Of a DNA stretch of 64,000 nt, positions 11,566 to 22,331 are shown piece by piece. The translations under genes and the position numbers were made by a program. The stretch's first letter is position 1; every line of letters begins with the position of its first letter. The stretch is from Echria macrotheca (lineage: Eukaryota; Ascomycota; Sordariomycetes; Sordariales; Schizotheciaceae), in the NCBI GenBank assembly GCA_030411725.1, contig MU839835.1, positions 1,507,906 to 1,571,905 of the forward strand, written 5' to 3'. The notes below the pieces were generated by a model. The model did no database searches, was not told where the DNA came from, and saw nothing but the letters and a program-made list of their open reading frames with translations.

Positions 11566-12086
11566 TTTTCTTTTTTTTTGTTGTCACCCTGGTGATGTCT
11601 GCGGGACGAAAATGTGGGAGATATTAGAGAGAGGGAGAGACTGTGTGTGTGTGTATGTGAGTGTGTGTATGTGCGTGACGAAACGAGTGATGAGTGGTTT
11701 GTGAGTTCAAGACAAGACCCTTTTCGGAAGTTTCACTAGTCGAGAATGATGAGTCAGCATTGTGGACTGGCCGCCCCCTTCCAGGTACTTGTCCCTTATG
11801 GGCAAACATCAACTGCTTGTCATTTTTCACAGTGTATCCAGCCGACCCGTAAGATGGAATACAAGGTAAACTCATATCATCAACACTTAACGTTTTAACA
11901 CACAAAACCAAATTCTGCTCTACCACGTATGCTCATCTAATAACAAGCCGTGCCTAGCATATACATTACCAACCAACCATGACGCCGGTACCCGGTCCCA
12001 ATCCCCGGCCCCTGATCCAACCACCCCGCCGTCCAGAGGAGAATAGGGTATCTATATCAAAAGTTCGAACCGAAAGAGTTCACAAG
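11566..12086. other. Upstream region of the DUF4202 gene and 3' region of SCAP
   Basis: A poly-A/T leader directly upstream of ATG 11565, then a GT microsatellite (about 11641-11676). No coding frame with support. Confidence 0.5.
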
Positions 12087-15000
12087 TCACTGACTCCTCA
12101 TCCTCGCCGATCCCATCGTCCGTCTCCTCCGCACCATCATATTCCTCATATCCACCGCCGCATCCAGCCTCCCGTGCCCATCAAAATGCTCATGTCCCAC
12201 ACTAATCAGCTTGATCACGTTCCCGAACCCGACCGCCACGCTCATAGCACCCAGCTTAACCATCGGCCCCAGTTTGGAAATCATGAGCTGGCCGAGGCCG
12301 CCGTGCTTGAGCTCGAGCGCGGGATCGAGCGGCGAACAATCCAGCGATCGCGTCTCAAAGTCACCCTTGGCTTCGGGGTGGTTCATCACCCACGCCTCCC
12401 ACTCGTCGGCCTCGTTCAGACTTGAGGCCACGTCCGTCTGCTGGATGCCGAGGTGGCGTAGTCGTGATGTTGGCGAGGCCGTGGTGGCTGGTTCCCGTTT
12501 CTGACGACGGACGCCGACGATGCTCCCATTTGACAGAGCCTCCCACGTCCCGGGGTTGCTTACATATCGCCTAATTTCTCGCGATGCAGCCCACACCGAT
12601 GGCCGCCCTCGTCTCGTCCCGGCTATGTTGTACGTGTAAATCGAGTCGCCCTCTTCCTCCGGAAGATAGGTGTGAATGACCAGTTCCCTCGTCTCCGAGT
12701 TGATATAAGATAGTGTCAGTGCTGCCAGCTCGTTCGGCTGCGCCCGGGCTGCCACAATATGCTTCAGAGTCCGTGGCTGCATTGGCTCCGTCTCAAACGT
12801 GTGGATGACGGACGACGAGTCCAGATCCACGAGATCCACCGAGTGTGACCGCGCAACCAGATACATCGAAAAGGCCGGTATGGGTATCAAGGCGTGGACA
12901 CCTTTTGACTCCATTTCGCGGCCGACGAATTTCACTTCTCGGGAAGTCCAGCCCGTTTCGTCCCGTCGCACAAGATGGACACAACTCTTCCGAGAAGCCG
13001 TGAGTATCGACATCCTCGACGTCTGTTGGGTTGAGGACGGATGACAATCTGCGAGAGTCAGAATGGAGGCCGACGGGTGGCGAATGGTCGACCTACATGT
13101 TTCTACAAACGGCACCGCCAGGGTGAGAGCCGTCTTGCAGACAACATACTCCCTCAAATCCCCAAGCTCTGGCTGTAGCTCTACCATGGTACCATTTTTC
13201 CTCACCACCACCAGGGGTGGTGCCGGGTCGTTCTTTTTGCTACCAAAGAAGACGGCCTCTGGTTTGTGATCACCCAGCTCGATCTTCATCGCCGATCCCC
13301 ATTGCTGCTTCTCTATCTCCCAGACAAGAACCTTGTCCCGCGAAACGAGAGCGAGCTGTCTAGAGGCGTCGTGTATAGCCACTCCGAGAACCGGGAACGG
13401 GTTCTCGTGAGGGATTTCGACGTCTACCAAGACCCGGCTCCTCGTCCCGGACGGTACATCCCAAATTTGAATGACCCGATCGAGACCTATCGACACCAAT
13501 AAGCCTCCCGGAGATGCCTTCATCATCTCCACGTCGAGTGAGTGGTCCCTGCTGAGTGCCTGGACCGATAACAATGGTTCGTCCTCGGGATGCTCAGGGT
13601 CCCCAGGCTGCTTATACCCGGCTCGAAGCAAGCGCCTCGTGAACATGTTCATCATGGTGGCAAACATTATCAAAACTACCATGAAGCGAGGGATCTCATG
13701 ATGAACAAAGTCGTAAACAGCAGGTAGAAAGTAGGGCTCCCTACCGGGAGGAATCCGATTAGACCCTTTCAGGAGAAATATAATGGGGTCGTGAACAAGA
13801 GCCACATAGCTATGGGCCCATGGCTTGATGACATTGATGACCTCGCGCGCCGTTTCGTGGTCCTGGAGACGAAGCCATGATGTCGGGCTTCTTGCTTGGT
13901 GAATATCCATCAGCAGCGACGACTTTGGTGAAGTAATGGGCGTGGCACTCCAAGACGACCCCAAGACCTGGTTCAGCCACTGGCGACCGCTCTCGGGTGA
14001 ATAATGAGACTGGGCAATGAGGACAAAACCGAGGATGACAATACTGCCGGCAACTCGAGTGGACAGACCAACCTCGTCGAAGCGCACCCGACGCAGGTTA
14101 TCCGCCCAGGTTGATCCAGGATTTGAAGGGGGTTCTGTTTTCTTGCGTCTAACCGAGGCTTTTTCGAGGTCGCTGAGTTCTCTCTGGCGGACGTCCACGC
14201 TAAGGACGGAGAGGAAAAAAGTGGCCATGTAAAAAAAGTCGAAGACGACGGCGACTGCCGCAAACCTGCAAAAGGCTGCGACACCGGGGAGCGTGATACT
14301 CGAGAGCCCCAGAAGGATAAGTAAATTTTGCAGCCGGTTAGCCACCGCGACGTGGGCGGTTGCCCCAAAAGCCTCTCCGATCCTAGCGCTGATGCTGATA
14401 CTCGACGATGTCATGATGACGGCGTTGATGAGTCTGAGGCAGTTCTCGACGCTGACGGCGAGGATGACCAGAGGGTAGGCGTATGATGGAATGCGGGACA
14501 GGTCAACTTTGAAGATGGCGCAGACGGTAAAGCTGGACATGATGGAGGCGGCAATTTGGCATATTATGGTCAACACAAGGCCAAGCCTGGACTTGACAGC
14601 GTGAACCCTCGAGAGGCTGAGCATGAGGTAGACGATGACAAGAGAGTAGGCGATGCTGAGCAGGGTCAGATCGGACCACGACATCGGCCGGAACTGAAAC
14701 TCGTAGAGCTGGCTGGACATGCTTCTGCCATCTTCCGGAATAATTGTCCACTTGTCCTGCGGCCTGGAGGCGAGGGCTTCCGCTTTCCGGACCCATTGTT
14801 CACCCACGGGCGAATCGCGGCGGTGAATCAGGGTAATGACAAGAGCGTCGGCGGCTACGAGCCGGCGTTCCTCGAAGCGCTTGCCGCTGAACACAATCGA
14901 GTGACGCAGTGTGACGTTGACCGATGTGGACTGCGTCTTCTTGGCGTTGACGGTGGATATGATATCGGGATCGTCGGCGATGTTGCTGGCGCTACCGGAC

Positions 15001-15521
15001 CAATACTGGAGCGGCGAGTGGAAGAACCATGATCGGTCTGTCAACCCGTTCACGATGTGGAAAGAATCCCGCTCGTTGCGGTTTAGATCGGCCGATAGGT
15101 CCGTCACAATTGTGCTGTTCGCGGGCCGTCGGGGGTTGAAGTCGGTAGTGGGGCCGAGAAGCTCGTCCTGGAGCTCCAGGGCACCGAGCAACACGTTGCG
15201 GTCAAGCGCCTTCATGTAGCTTCCATGTACCCAGATGGAACGCATGATAACGTCGGGCTCGACGTCTGCGCCCACACGTAGAGGCTGAGCATCTGTCCAG
15301 ACATGATGGGGGAGTGTAGATGCTCCGCTGGTGATGTTTGTTGTATCAGTGGTGTAGAGATAGGGAAATAGATAGAGGAAGACAAAGACAACAGCCGTCG
15401 ACAGTGGCAACACGGTCTGCACGTGACGGGCGGCCCAGGTCCCGTAGCGTGAAAAGGCAGCACGCAGAGGATGGGTCGGAGATAGCACGGGGGCCTCGGT
15501 GGTCCTGCCAGCTGTTAGCAT
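12087..15521 (-). CDS. scp1: SREBP cleavage-activating protein (SCAP) homologue, sterol-sensing domain plus WD40
   Basis: A single uninterrupted frame of 1144 aa. There is one membrane segment at about residues 38-56, then a luminal region of ~220 residues with NxT/S sites. A multi-span sterol-sensing domain follows at about 281-450 (IAYSLVIVYLMLSLSRVHAV, and AYPLVILAVSVENCLRLINAV matching the conserved SSD core). Further membrane segments lie near 485-503 and 620-640. The cytosolic C-terminal half contains WD40-like repeats from about 675 (VSIGLDRVIQIWDV, VLGVAIHDASRQLALVSRDKVLVWE). This is the architecture of SCAP / yeast Scp1: in the ER membrane it binds the SREBP transcription factor and releases it for cleavage when sterol or oxygen is low. 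Length is close to animal SCAP (~1280). The N-terminus is an ATG followed by a basic cytosolic stretch. No SREBP gene is in the window. The family assignment is firm; the symbol follows the fission yeast name. Confidence 0.87.
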   Translation of the reverse strand: MLTAGRTTEAPVLSPTHPLRAAFSRYGTWAARHVQTVLPLSTAVVFVFLYLFPYLYTTDTTNITSGASTLPHHVWTDAQPLRVGADVEPDVIMRSIWVHGSYMKALDRNVLLGALELQDELLGPTTDFNPRRPANSTIVTDLSADLNRNERDSFHIVNGLTDRSWFFHSPLQYWSGSASNIADDPDIISTVNAKKTQSTSVNVTLRHSIVFSGKRFEERRLVAADALVITLIHRRDSPVGEQWVRKAEALASRPQDKWTIIPEDGRSMSSQLYEFQFRPMSWSDLTLLSIAYSLVIVYLMLSLSRVHAVKSRLGLVLTIICQIAASIMSSFTVCAIFKVDLSRIPSYAYPLVILAVSVENCLRLINAVIMTSSSISISARIGEAFGATAHVAVANRLQNLLILLGLSSITLPGVAAFCRFAAVAVVFDFFYMATFFLSVLSVDVRQRELSDLEKASVRRKKTEPPSNPGSTWADNLRRVRFDEVGLSTRVAGSIVILGFVLIAQSHYSPESGRQWLNQVLGSSWSATPITSPKSSLLMDIHQARSPTSWLRLQDHETAREVINVIKPWAHSYVALVHDPIIFLLKGSNRIPPGREPYFLPAVYDFVHHEIPRFMVVLIMFATMMNMFTRRLLRAGYKQPGDPEHPEDEPLLSVQALSRDHSLDVEMMKASPGGLLVSIGLDRVIQIWDVPSGTRSRVLVDVEIPHENPFPVLGVAIHDASRQLALVSRDKVLVWEIEKQQWGSAMKIELGDHKPEAVFFGSKKNDPAPPLVVVRKNGTMVELQPELGDLREYVVCKTALTLAVPFVETCRSTIRHPSASILTLADCHPSSTQQTSRMSILTASRKSCVHLVRRDETGWTSREVKFVGREMESKGVHALIPIPAFSMYLVARSHSVDLVDLDSSSVIHTFETEPMQPRTLKHIVAARAQPNELAALTLSYINSETRELVIHTYLPEEEGDSIYTYNIAGTRRGRPSVWAASREIRRYVSNPGTWEALSNGSIVGVRRQKREPATTASPTSRLRHLGIQQTDVASSLNEADEWEAWVMNHPEAKGDFETRSLDCSPLDPALELKHGGLGQLMISKLGPMVKLGAMSVAVGFGNVIKLISVGHEHFDGHGRLDAAVDMRNMMVRRRRTMGSARMRSQ

Positions 15522-17045
15522 TCAAGCTCGATATTATCTCAGCTTCAGACAAACCCTCGCAGCGGGTAGAGTAGATACCAGAGCATAATCGCCGGCAACG
15601 TCTACCGTCCCCCAGTAAAAGAAAGAAAAGGCAGCTGATGGCTACGGATTCCCCAGCATCGCTCAGCCCGCGCCGCTAGCAAGAAGTCGGCGCCGGTTTG
15701 TTCGGAGGGGGTTGACGGGGGCCCGTATGAGCGGACGGGAAAGGGCCGACGGGAGGTCGGGATGGTTATGAGAGGGACACCATGCTCATATGTTGTTCAG
15801 CGGGTGTTAGCAGCGAGAGAGGCGTAGCTGAATGTTGTCAAGTAGTACGCGGATTGGCCGAGGTGGTGGTTCGAGGCCAACAGCGAGCTTTACTGCAGCA
15901 GAACAGCTCGACAGCGGCGGATGCGAGTCCGGCTGGTCCCAAGCCGAGGGATATGGGCGTGGTGCGTTGGGCCCAAGGCTGGAGAGACGGACCCGATTGA
16001 GACAGATTGGTGAGACACAACGATCTAGGCCCGGACAGTGCGCGTGTCAAAGCCGACCAGCGTAATTGTTATGGGCGTGCTGTGCCCGTAGGGCAGAAAG
16101 TCATGCAATTGCAATTGGCAAGAATGGGAATTATGGAAATTCGATTGAGCAGTCATCAGCCAATTCTTGTCGGTGGGGGAGAGAGAATGGGCCCGGCACC
16201 TCACCGCGGCCTGTTCTTGCGACAAGGGTGCGTGCGGGCTGCTGTGTTCCCTGTCTGGCCCAGTGCAGCACACAGTGCGTCCGACTGCCCCTGCGTCCCG
16301 CTCGGGCCACAGCGCTGCGACTTGCAGCCCGTTGCAGACTCTTGTACCTTCGCGGAAGGGATCGCCGACTTTTAGCCCTGAAACGAGAAGCTGGAACTGT
16401 CCCCTGATGACGTAGAGAAAGTCGACAAAGCTTATTCGAATATCTGTCAATGTCGGCCGTGTTACACCGTGGGGGAAGTTGTTGAGGCTGTTGAGAAAGA
16501 TAACATTTCGGGCCGAGACTGACTCGGCTGTGAGCTGGCGTCGAAGTGGGCTCAACTGCGGGCAGAGCTAGAAACTGTGGTAAAATGCCCCGCTAAAGAC
16601 GTCACCGCGATCTGGAAAATGGCGCCTGATCGCCGAGCGTTGAGAAAAAGCAAACACTGGAGAACCCCTCCACTCCCTCCACGATTGACGATTCCGGAAT
16701 CCAGGGTCTTTTCAGGGACTTTCTCCGCACAAGTCTGCCGATGCGACTTTGTAGCTTTCCATTGCATATGACGAGAAATAGAGTAGCTGGTAGATAATGG
16801 CGGAGCAGTTCTAATCGGCGGGGAACTCGAAGAATTTGAACCTCTATTACAACTCGGGTCTACCCTTTCGACTTCCCGATTCGGTAACCCGTCAAATCAA
16901 GTGAAACCTCTAAGCCCTGCCTGTTGAACGGACAGCTGCAGCATCGCAGAACTCTTTCTGCAAGTTCGTACTCATATGTACAATAACACAGTATGTAAAT
17001 ACCAAATAAAATATTCAACAACAAACAAAACCTGACGTAATAAAG
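15522..17045. other. Divergent promoter region between SCAP and the JMJD7-like gene
   Basis: About 1.5 kb shared by two divergently transcribed genes. Open frames of up to ~176 codons occur on both strands but overlap, use non-ATG starts or lack coding bias. The last 50 bases before 17046 are A-rich (AACAACAAACAAAACC), typical of a fungal 5' UTR. No RNA gene recognised. Confidence 0.5.
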
Positions 17046-18369
17046 ATGGGCGAGACGGACGAGAAGGACCCCATTGCCAACCTCATCAACACCTACAACG
17101 AGCTCAACACGCCCCATATCGTTGAGCTCGATGAGGAACCAAGCCCGCTCGAGTTCATGCGCTTCGTCGCAAGAAACACTCCATTTGTGGTGAGGAAAGG
17201 CGCAGCTGGGTGGAAGGCAACGCAGACGTGGTCGGCCGCCTTCCTCGAGGACCTCCTCGCCGGCGAGACGGTCAACGTCGCCGTCACCCCTGCAGGGTAT
17301 TCGAAGAATCTCATATCCGTAAAACCAACACTAAATAAAATCTCTGATTTCTGAGCATAGCAACGCCGACGCACCTACACCCGACGCCTCGGGAACCCTC
17401 GTCTTCGCCAAGCCCTGGGAGGAAGACCAACCCTTCTCCGACTTTTTACGATTCGTGATCGCACAAGAACAAAACCCATCATCTCCCACCAACAACTACC
17501 AAGAAGTCCGATATGCTCAGACCCGTAAGCTTCCTCTCCCTACCCCCTAACCAACCAGTTAACCAACCAAAAATAAAAATAAAAAAACAAAAAGAAAACG
17601 ACAACCTCCGAAACGAATACATCTCCCTCTTCACCCACGTCCCCCCGGACATCCCCTTCGCCCGCATCGCCCTCGCCCAGCCCGGAGGCCCAGACGCAAT
17701 CAACCTCTGGATCGGCAACTCGCGGTCCGTAACCGCCCTGCACCGCGACAACTACGAGAACATCTACGTCCAGGTCCTCGGCAGCAAGCACTTCGTCCTG
17801 CTCCCGCCGCTGTGCCAGCCCTGCGTGAACGAGCAACTCCTCCGGCCGGCCGTTTACCAGCGCATCTCCTCCCCCTCATCATCAGGTCTAGAACTTCTTC
17901 TCGAGGATGACGCAGAAAACGCCGCCGACAAAAAAGTCCCCTTCGCCATCTGGGATCCCGACCGCCCCGCCGAGAACGCAACCGCGTATTCACACCTCGC
18001 CCAGCCGATGCGAGTCACCCTCGAGCCGGGGGATATGTTATATCTGCCTTGCATGTGGTGCGTTGTTATCTCTCTCCTCTCCTTTCAGATGATAAGTGAA
18101 CTGAACAAATGAAACAACCCTGCTGAACCTGTCTACTACCTAGGTATCACAAAGTTTCGCAGTCGTGTTCGGACGAGGGCATCTGCGTCGCCGTGAATTA
18201 CTGGCAAGTCTTCCCCGTCCCCATCATCCCTAGAATCTCCCCCCCATCGTTTTTGTTTTACTAATCATCCACAAAAAGGTACGACATGGACTTTAGCGGG
18301 CCTCTCTATCCGCTCTGTAACTTTGTAAAATCAGTCAACAACAACACCAATAATACCAAGACCACGTAG
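17046..18369 (+). CDS. JMJD7-like cupin/JmjC 2-oxoglutarate oxygenase
   Basis: Five exons (17046-17296, 17361-17524, 17595-18057, 18144-18203, 18279-18369) give 342 aa. The JmjC fold shows the Fe(II) facial triad: H188-x-D190 in TALHRDNYENIYVQ, and H295 in MWYHKVSQ. A Lys in GSKHFVLLPP is placed to bind 2-oxoglutarate. The N-terminal FMRFVARNTPFVVRKG and C-terminal CVAVNYWYDMDFSGPLY match the JMJD7 group. Animal JMJD7 hydroxylates lysine in DRG GTPases; the substrate here is not known. The intron after exon 4 begins with GC (GCAAGT) rather than GT, required to keep the NYWYDMDF motif in frame. The 3' end faces SPB1 tail-to-tail, with only 116 bp between stop codons, so the transcripts probably overlap. 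Confidence 0.87.
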
Positions 18370-18485
18370 TTTTTCACTCAAGGTCAAAATTGTCATGAGC
18401 ACAGATGCAGCCATTCATATCCTATCTCGAACCTGGACACTGTGCTTCCAAAACGTCCCGTACGATCGACTCAATCGTATTGCCA

Positions 18486-21275
18486 TCACCTCTTCTTCTT
18501 GGATATCCTCTTCATAGCCCGCATCTCCTTCTTCATCCTCGGGTCCACCATCTTGTACCGCCCCTTGACTGTATTCCACCAATGTTAGCATCCACGTTCT
18601 TCCCAGCAAGCATCGACGACAAAAACAAAACATACCTCCTCTAGGCCGGCCGGCAATACCGCGGTTCGCACCCGCCGCCTTGACTACCTTAATAGGCTGG
18701 CGCTTCTGCTTCCGCGCCGCGTTCGAGATGAGCTTGGCGATGCTGTTGGCCTTGTCCTTCTCCGACATGCCCTGGTATATCCGTCAGTGATGCCACCTTC
18801 AGTCAACAAAAAAGGTGGACAAACCTCGTCTGCCGCCAACAAGTCCGCCTTCTTCTTCAGCTTTTCGATCTTCTGGGCCTGCTTGAACTTCTTCCTCGCC
18901 TTGGCCTCGGCGACCTTCTTGATCGGACGGGCGTTGTAGGCCCGCAGCTTCTCCTTGATGGCCGCGGCGGCAGCCTTGGTGATGGGTCGGTGCGGCTTGT
19001 CGTGTTTGTGCTCGTCGTCGAGGAACCAGTCCGGTAGGCCGTCTCGGTCCTTGAGTGCGTGCTTGTTGAACCCGTCGTCAATGAGATCATGTGACGTCTT
19101 TTGGCCCGATGCCAGTTGCTGAGCCAGAGTCATGGCTTCGGCCGTTATAATCTCGATATCTGTACTTTTGTCAGCAAACCCCACCAAGATCCTATACAGC
19201 GGACGTACTTGGCCTGCCATCTTTTGTCTTCTTTTCTTGCTCCTCCCAGTCCTCCTCCTCGTCGTCCTTATTCCGCTTCACCACTTCAAACTCACTCTTC
19301 TCTTCCGAAGCCACCTTTTGCCTGCGCTTCTGCTCCTCGATGGATGGTATTCCGTCGTCCGAATCAGATTCGGCAGCATCAGGTTCCGCATCGGCCATCG
19401 TCACATCTTCCTCACCCTCTGCCTCTTCCTCCTCTTCTTCATCCTCCAGGTCATCCAACAGCCCCGGGATGTCCTTGAAAACACCTTGGTTAAAGAAGTT
19501 GGTTGCTCGCTTGGATAACCCGTTTGAATCTGAAGGAGCATTATCAAGATCCCGTAGAAGTGGATGTTCCGTTTCGTTATCCGATTCGGAGTCACCGTCG
19601 CTGTCCTCTTCCTCGAATCCCTCGAGCTCCTCGTCGTCGCTATCCCCTTTCTCACTCGCCGAGACACCTTCCCACTCGTCATCCTCGTGCTCTTGCCTCG
19701 CCTTTTTGGCCCGGTATTTCGCGTCCGCTTCCGCCTTGCGCTCCCTGTATTGGTCGTATAATTGGTCAAGCTCTCGCTCCAGGATATCGCCGTCCTCGTC
19801 GCTTTCGTCGTCCGTCTCGCCGGAAGACCCAAGCCCAGAGTCCCGATCCTGCTTCGTTTTGTCCTCTTTAAGGGCAACCATTTTCCCCTTGGCAATACGG
19901 TTGAGAACAGAGGTGTTGTCGATGGCCTTGAGCTTGAACATGGCGCCTTCTCCACGCGGGCCATCCTGCTCCATACCGATGTCCATGGGCGCCGTCATGT
20001 TCATCTGCATGCGAACGATTTCCTTTTGCTTCTTCTCATTTTCCCGTCTCCGCTCCCTCTTCTTCTTGGACGACTCCTTGTCCTTGATTTTTTGTAGCTC
20101 CTCTTGAATCCGAAGCTCCTCGTCCATAGGCTGCACCTCGGCAACTTCCTCCGTCAGCGGTTTCGCAGTCTTCTTTGTAGGCAACCCAAAGATTTCTCGA
20201 ACTTTGAGGCGCCATTTTAGCAGTAACTTGAACTCTTTCCTCCCGAGCACCTTGAGATCGGCACAACAATTTCGGATCTCTTCCGTCGTCTCTGGAAGCC
20301 TATTCAAGGCCGCAAGCGCCACGTCTCCATTTGTCGCTTGGTCAAGCGACAATTTGTTGTATTGGCCAAGGATCGCAATTGGGTCGACCGTCTGGATGAA
20401 TTCGCTGGCAGGGATTTCCTTGAACTGGATATCTTTGAGAGTGTTAGCAACAATACAGCCCATGCGCATTCAGCACCTACAGTCTCCCTCCTCATAACCC
20501 TCTCGCTTGCGCTTCTTTATCTCGGGGTTGTAGACCTTGGCCTCGTTATTGGGAGTCGGGTCCGCCAAGTCCTCGAACACGGATCGCGGGTCTAGCAATC
20601 GGGGATCGATCCTCTTTGGAGCCTTATACCCGCGGCACACGACGAAGATTTCGGCAGAGACATTTCGAGACGACGGGGGCTTTGTCGCTTCGACCTTTGT
20701 GAACAGCTGGTTAAAAACCCAGAGCAGCGGATTGTAGTCCTTGGATCGGAAAACTTTGGTCTACCACACAACGTCAGTATCTACAGCAACCCCGTCAGTG
20801 GACAACATACCACAAAGGTACCGCCCTCAACCAGGAACTCGGTCGCCAGTTTCATCGAATGCAGCACTAGCTCGGCCTGGTTGTACGAATCCTGCACCCA
20901 GGCAGTACCGACGTTGGGCGCGCCATCGTGGAGCACGGTATCGGCCTTCCAGGTCTTGAGGTGGCCCCGGATCGTCGCGCGGCACTTCTCGGTCGTGATG
21001 TCGCTCTGGAAGGTGATGACCTTGGGGATGGGCTTGATCGGGGCGAGATCGACACCAATGATGATGCTGTTTGTCGGCATTGTCTCGGCCGCTACCTGAC
21101 ACCACGAGCCGGGGGCGGCGCAGAGGTCGAGCACGACCTTGCTCTTCTCGAGGAAGCCATATTTCTTGTTGAGCTGGATCAGCTTGAAGGCTGCACGGGC
21201 GCGGTATCCCTTCTCCTTGGCGAGCTTATACCACTTGTCGAGACGGCCCTTGCCGTGCTTCTTCTGGATCGCCAT
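18486..21275 (-). CDS. SPB1: AdoMet-dependent 27S pre-rRNA methyltransferase SPB1
   Basis: Six exons (21275-20811, 20760-20481, 20432-19209, 19159-18825, 18771-18636, 18568-18486) give 840 aa; yeast Spb1 is 841. The N-terminal FtsJ/RrmJ domain has the SAM motif VLDLCAAPGSW (about 48-58) and catalytic K31, D117 (HDGAP) and K157 of the K-D-K-E tetrad. Then come a DUF3381-type middle region (EIRNCCADLKVLGRKEFKLLLKWR), long acidic stretches, and the basic C-terminal Spb1 domain (DDGFNKHALKDRDGLPDWFLDDE, ARPIKKVAEAKARKKF, RYKMVDPRMKKEMRAMKR). It 2'-O-methylates the 25S rRNA A-loop guanosine during nucleolar 60S assembly. The ATG at 21275 gives the conserved start MAIQKKHGKGRLDKWYKLAK; a longer upstream reading begins with unrelated residues. 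It lies tail-to-tail with the JMJD7-like gene and head-to-head with CDT2. Confidence 0.96.
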
Positions 21276-22331
21276 GGTTGCAGTCGGTCCGGAGTGGTGA
21301 TTGCGCTGCTGTTCGCCGGAGAGTCGCTGCGCAGCGTGCGTTGTGCCCACCGATAATTTTTTTGGAGGCGATAACGATAAGCGTGGGGTGCAGTTCCTGA
21401 CGCTGGCCTGTGGGGCGCTGGCTGGGTCGCTGGGTGGCCCGGGCTTCACAGGAAAGATGTGGAGGTGGTTCGTGACGGAAACGTCGCAGGGCGTGGACCA
21501 GCGGGCCAGGCGTGTATGATGAAATGTTGTCGGTTGAATCGAGGATGGAGTTCGAGGTATGTCCCTGAACGTGGAGGCTGGAGCTGAGGAACTGAGGAAT
21601 CGAGGAATCGAGGAATCTAGGATGTCGAGAAGGGATGTCTGCTGGAAAAGAATTGCTTCTAGAAGGGTTGGAGAGCCGGCGTTTTATATAGTCTTGGAGC
21701 GCTATCGAAAAAATTCGATTGCCTACATTTGCACATGCATTTTGGAACTCGTCTATATGGCAAAGGTTTATCCATGGAAACTGTCGATGTACTTTCTTCC
21801 GCACTTCGCTGGGTTAAGCGGTAGCTGCGTCGCTGGGCTGGTTCGGCGCCCCGCGTATTCTGCTGGAGCACTTTGAGGCGCTGGGCGGTTGGGTGGTTGG
21901 GTGGACAGCGGGCTCAGTGCAGCAGTGCAGACGTGTCAGACCAATGAGAGGTGCCAATCGCGCTCGAACAGGCACATCGACCCCGCCCGAGCTCCGGCAG
22001 CCACTTAAAAGAGCCTGTCCACACCCGTCCAGCGCGTCATTGCAGCGCGGACCGCGTCTGCTTGGCAACGACAGGGGTTGGCGGGTCTGGAGGAAGCGGA
22101 ATTCGCAGCTTCCATGGCTGGGCCTTCCTCGCCTCTATACTTCCCCGCTGCTGGCCCTCTCTAGCTGCAAAGATTCTTGCAAACTGCAGGACTATGACTG
22201 CTTGTTGTTTTTCCTGGAGGCGCTGAGGTTATTGTGTGCTGCGCAGATCCGCGGGTGTTTTCTTTCTGTTTTGTTTTCAGTCATTGTTCCATCCTCTCCT
22301 CGAGCCTGCACGAAGTGGCCGCTGGATAGCC
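21276..22331. other. Divergent promoter region between SPB1 and CDT2
   Basis: About 1.06 kb between two start codons facing outward. A cluster of GAGGAATCGAG-like direct repeats lies at about 21586-21622. The open frames present overlap on both strands and lack support. Confidence 0.5.

Noticed and set aside
16025..16555. 176-codon minus-strand frame between SCAP and the JMJD7-like gene
   Set aside because: Overlaps three plus-strand frames in the same interval, lacks domain features and lies in a divergent promoter region.
19340..20107. 255-codon open frame antisense to SPB1
   Set aside because: Ser-rich mirror of the acidic Glu/Asp codons of SPB1 exon 3; no independent features.
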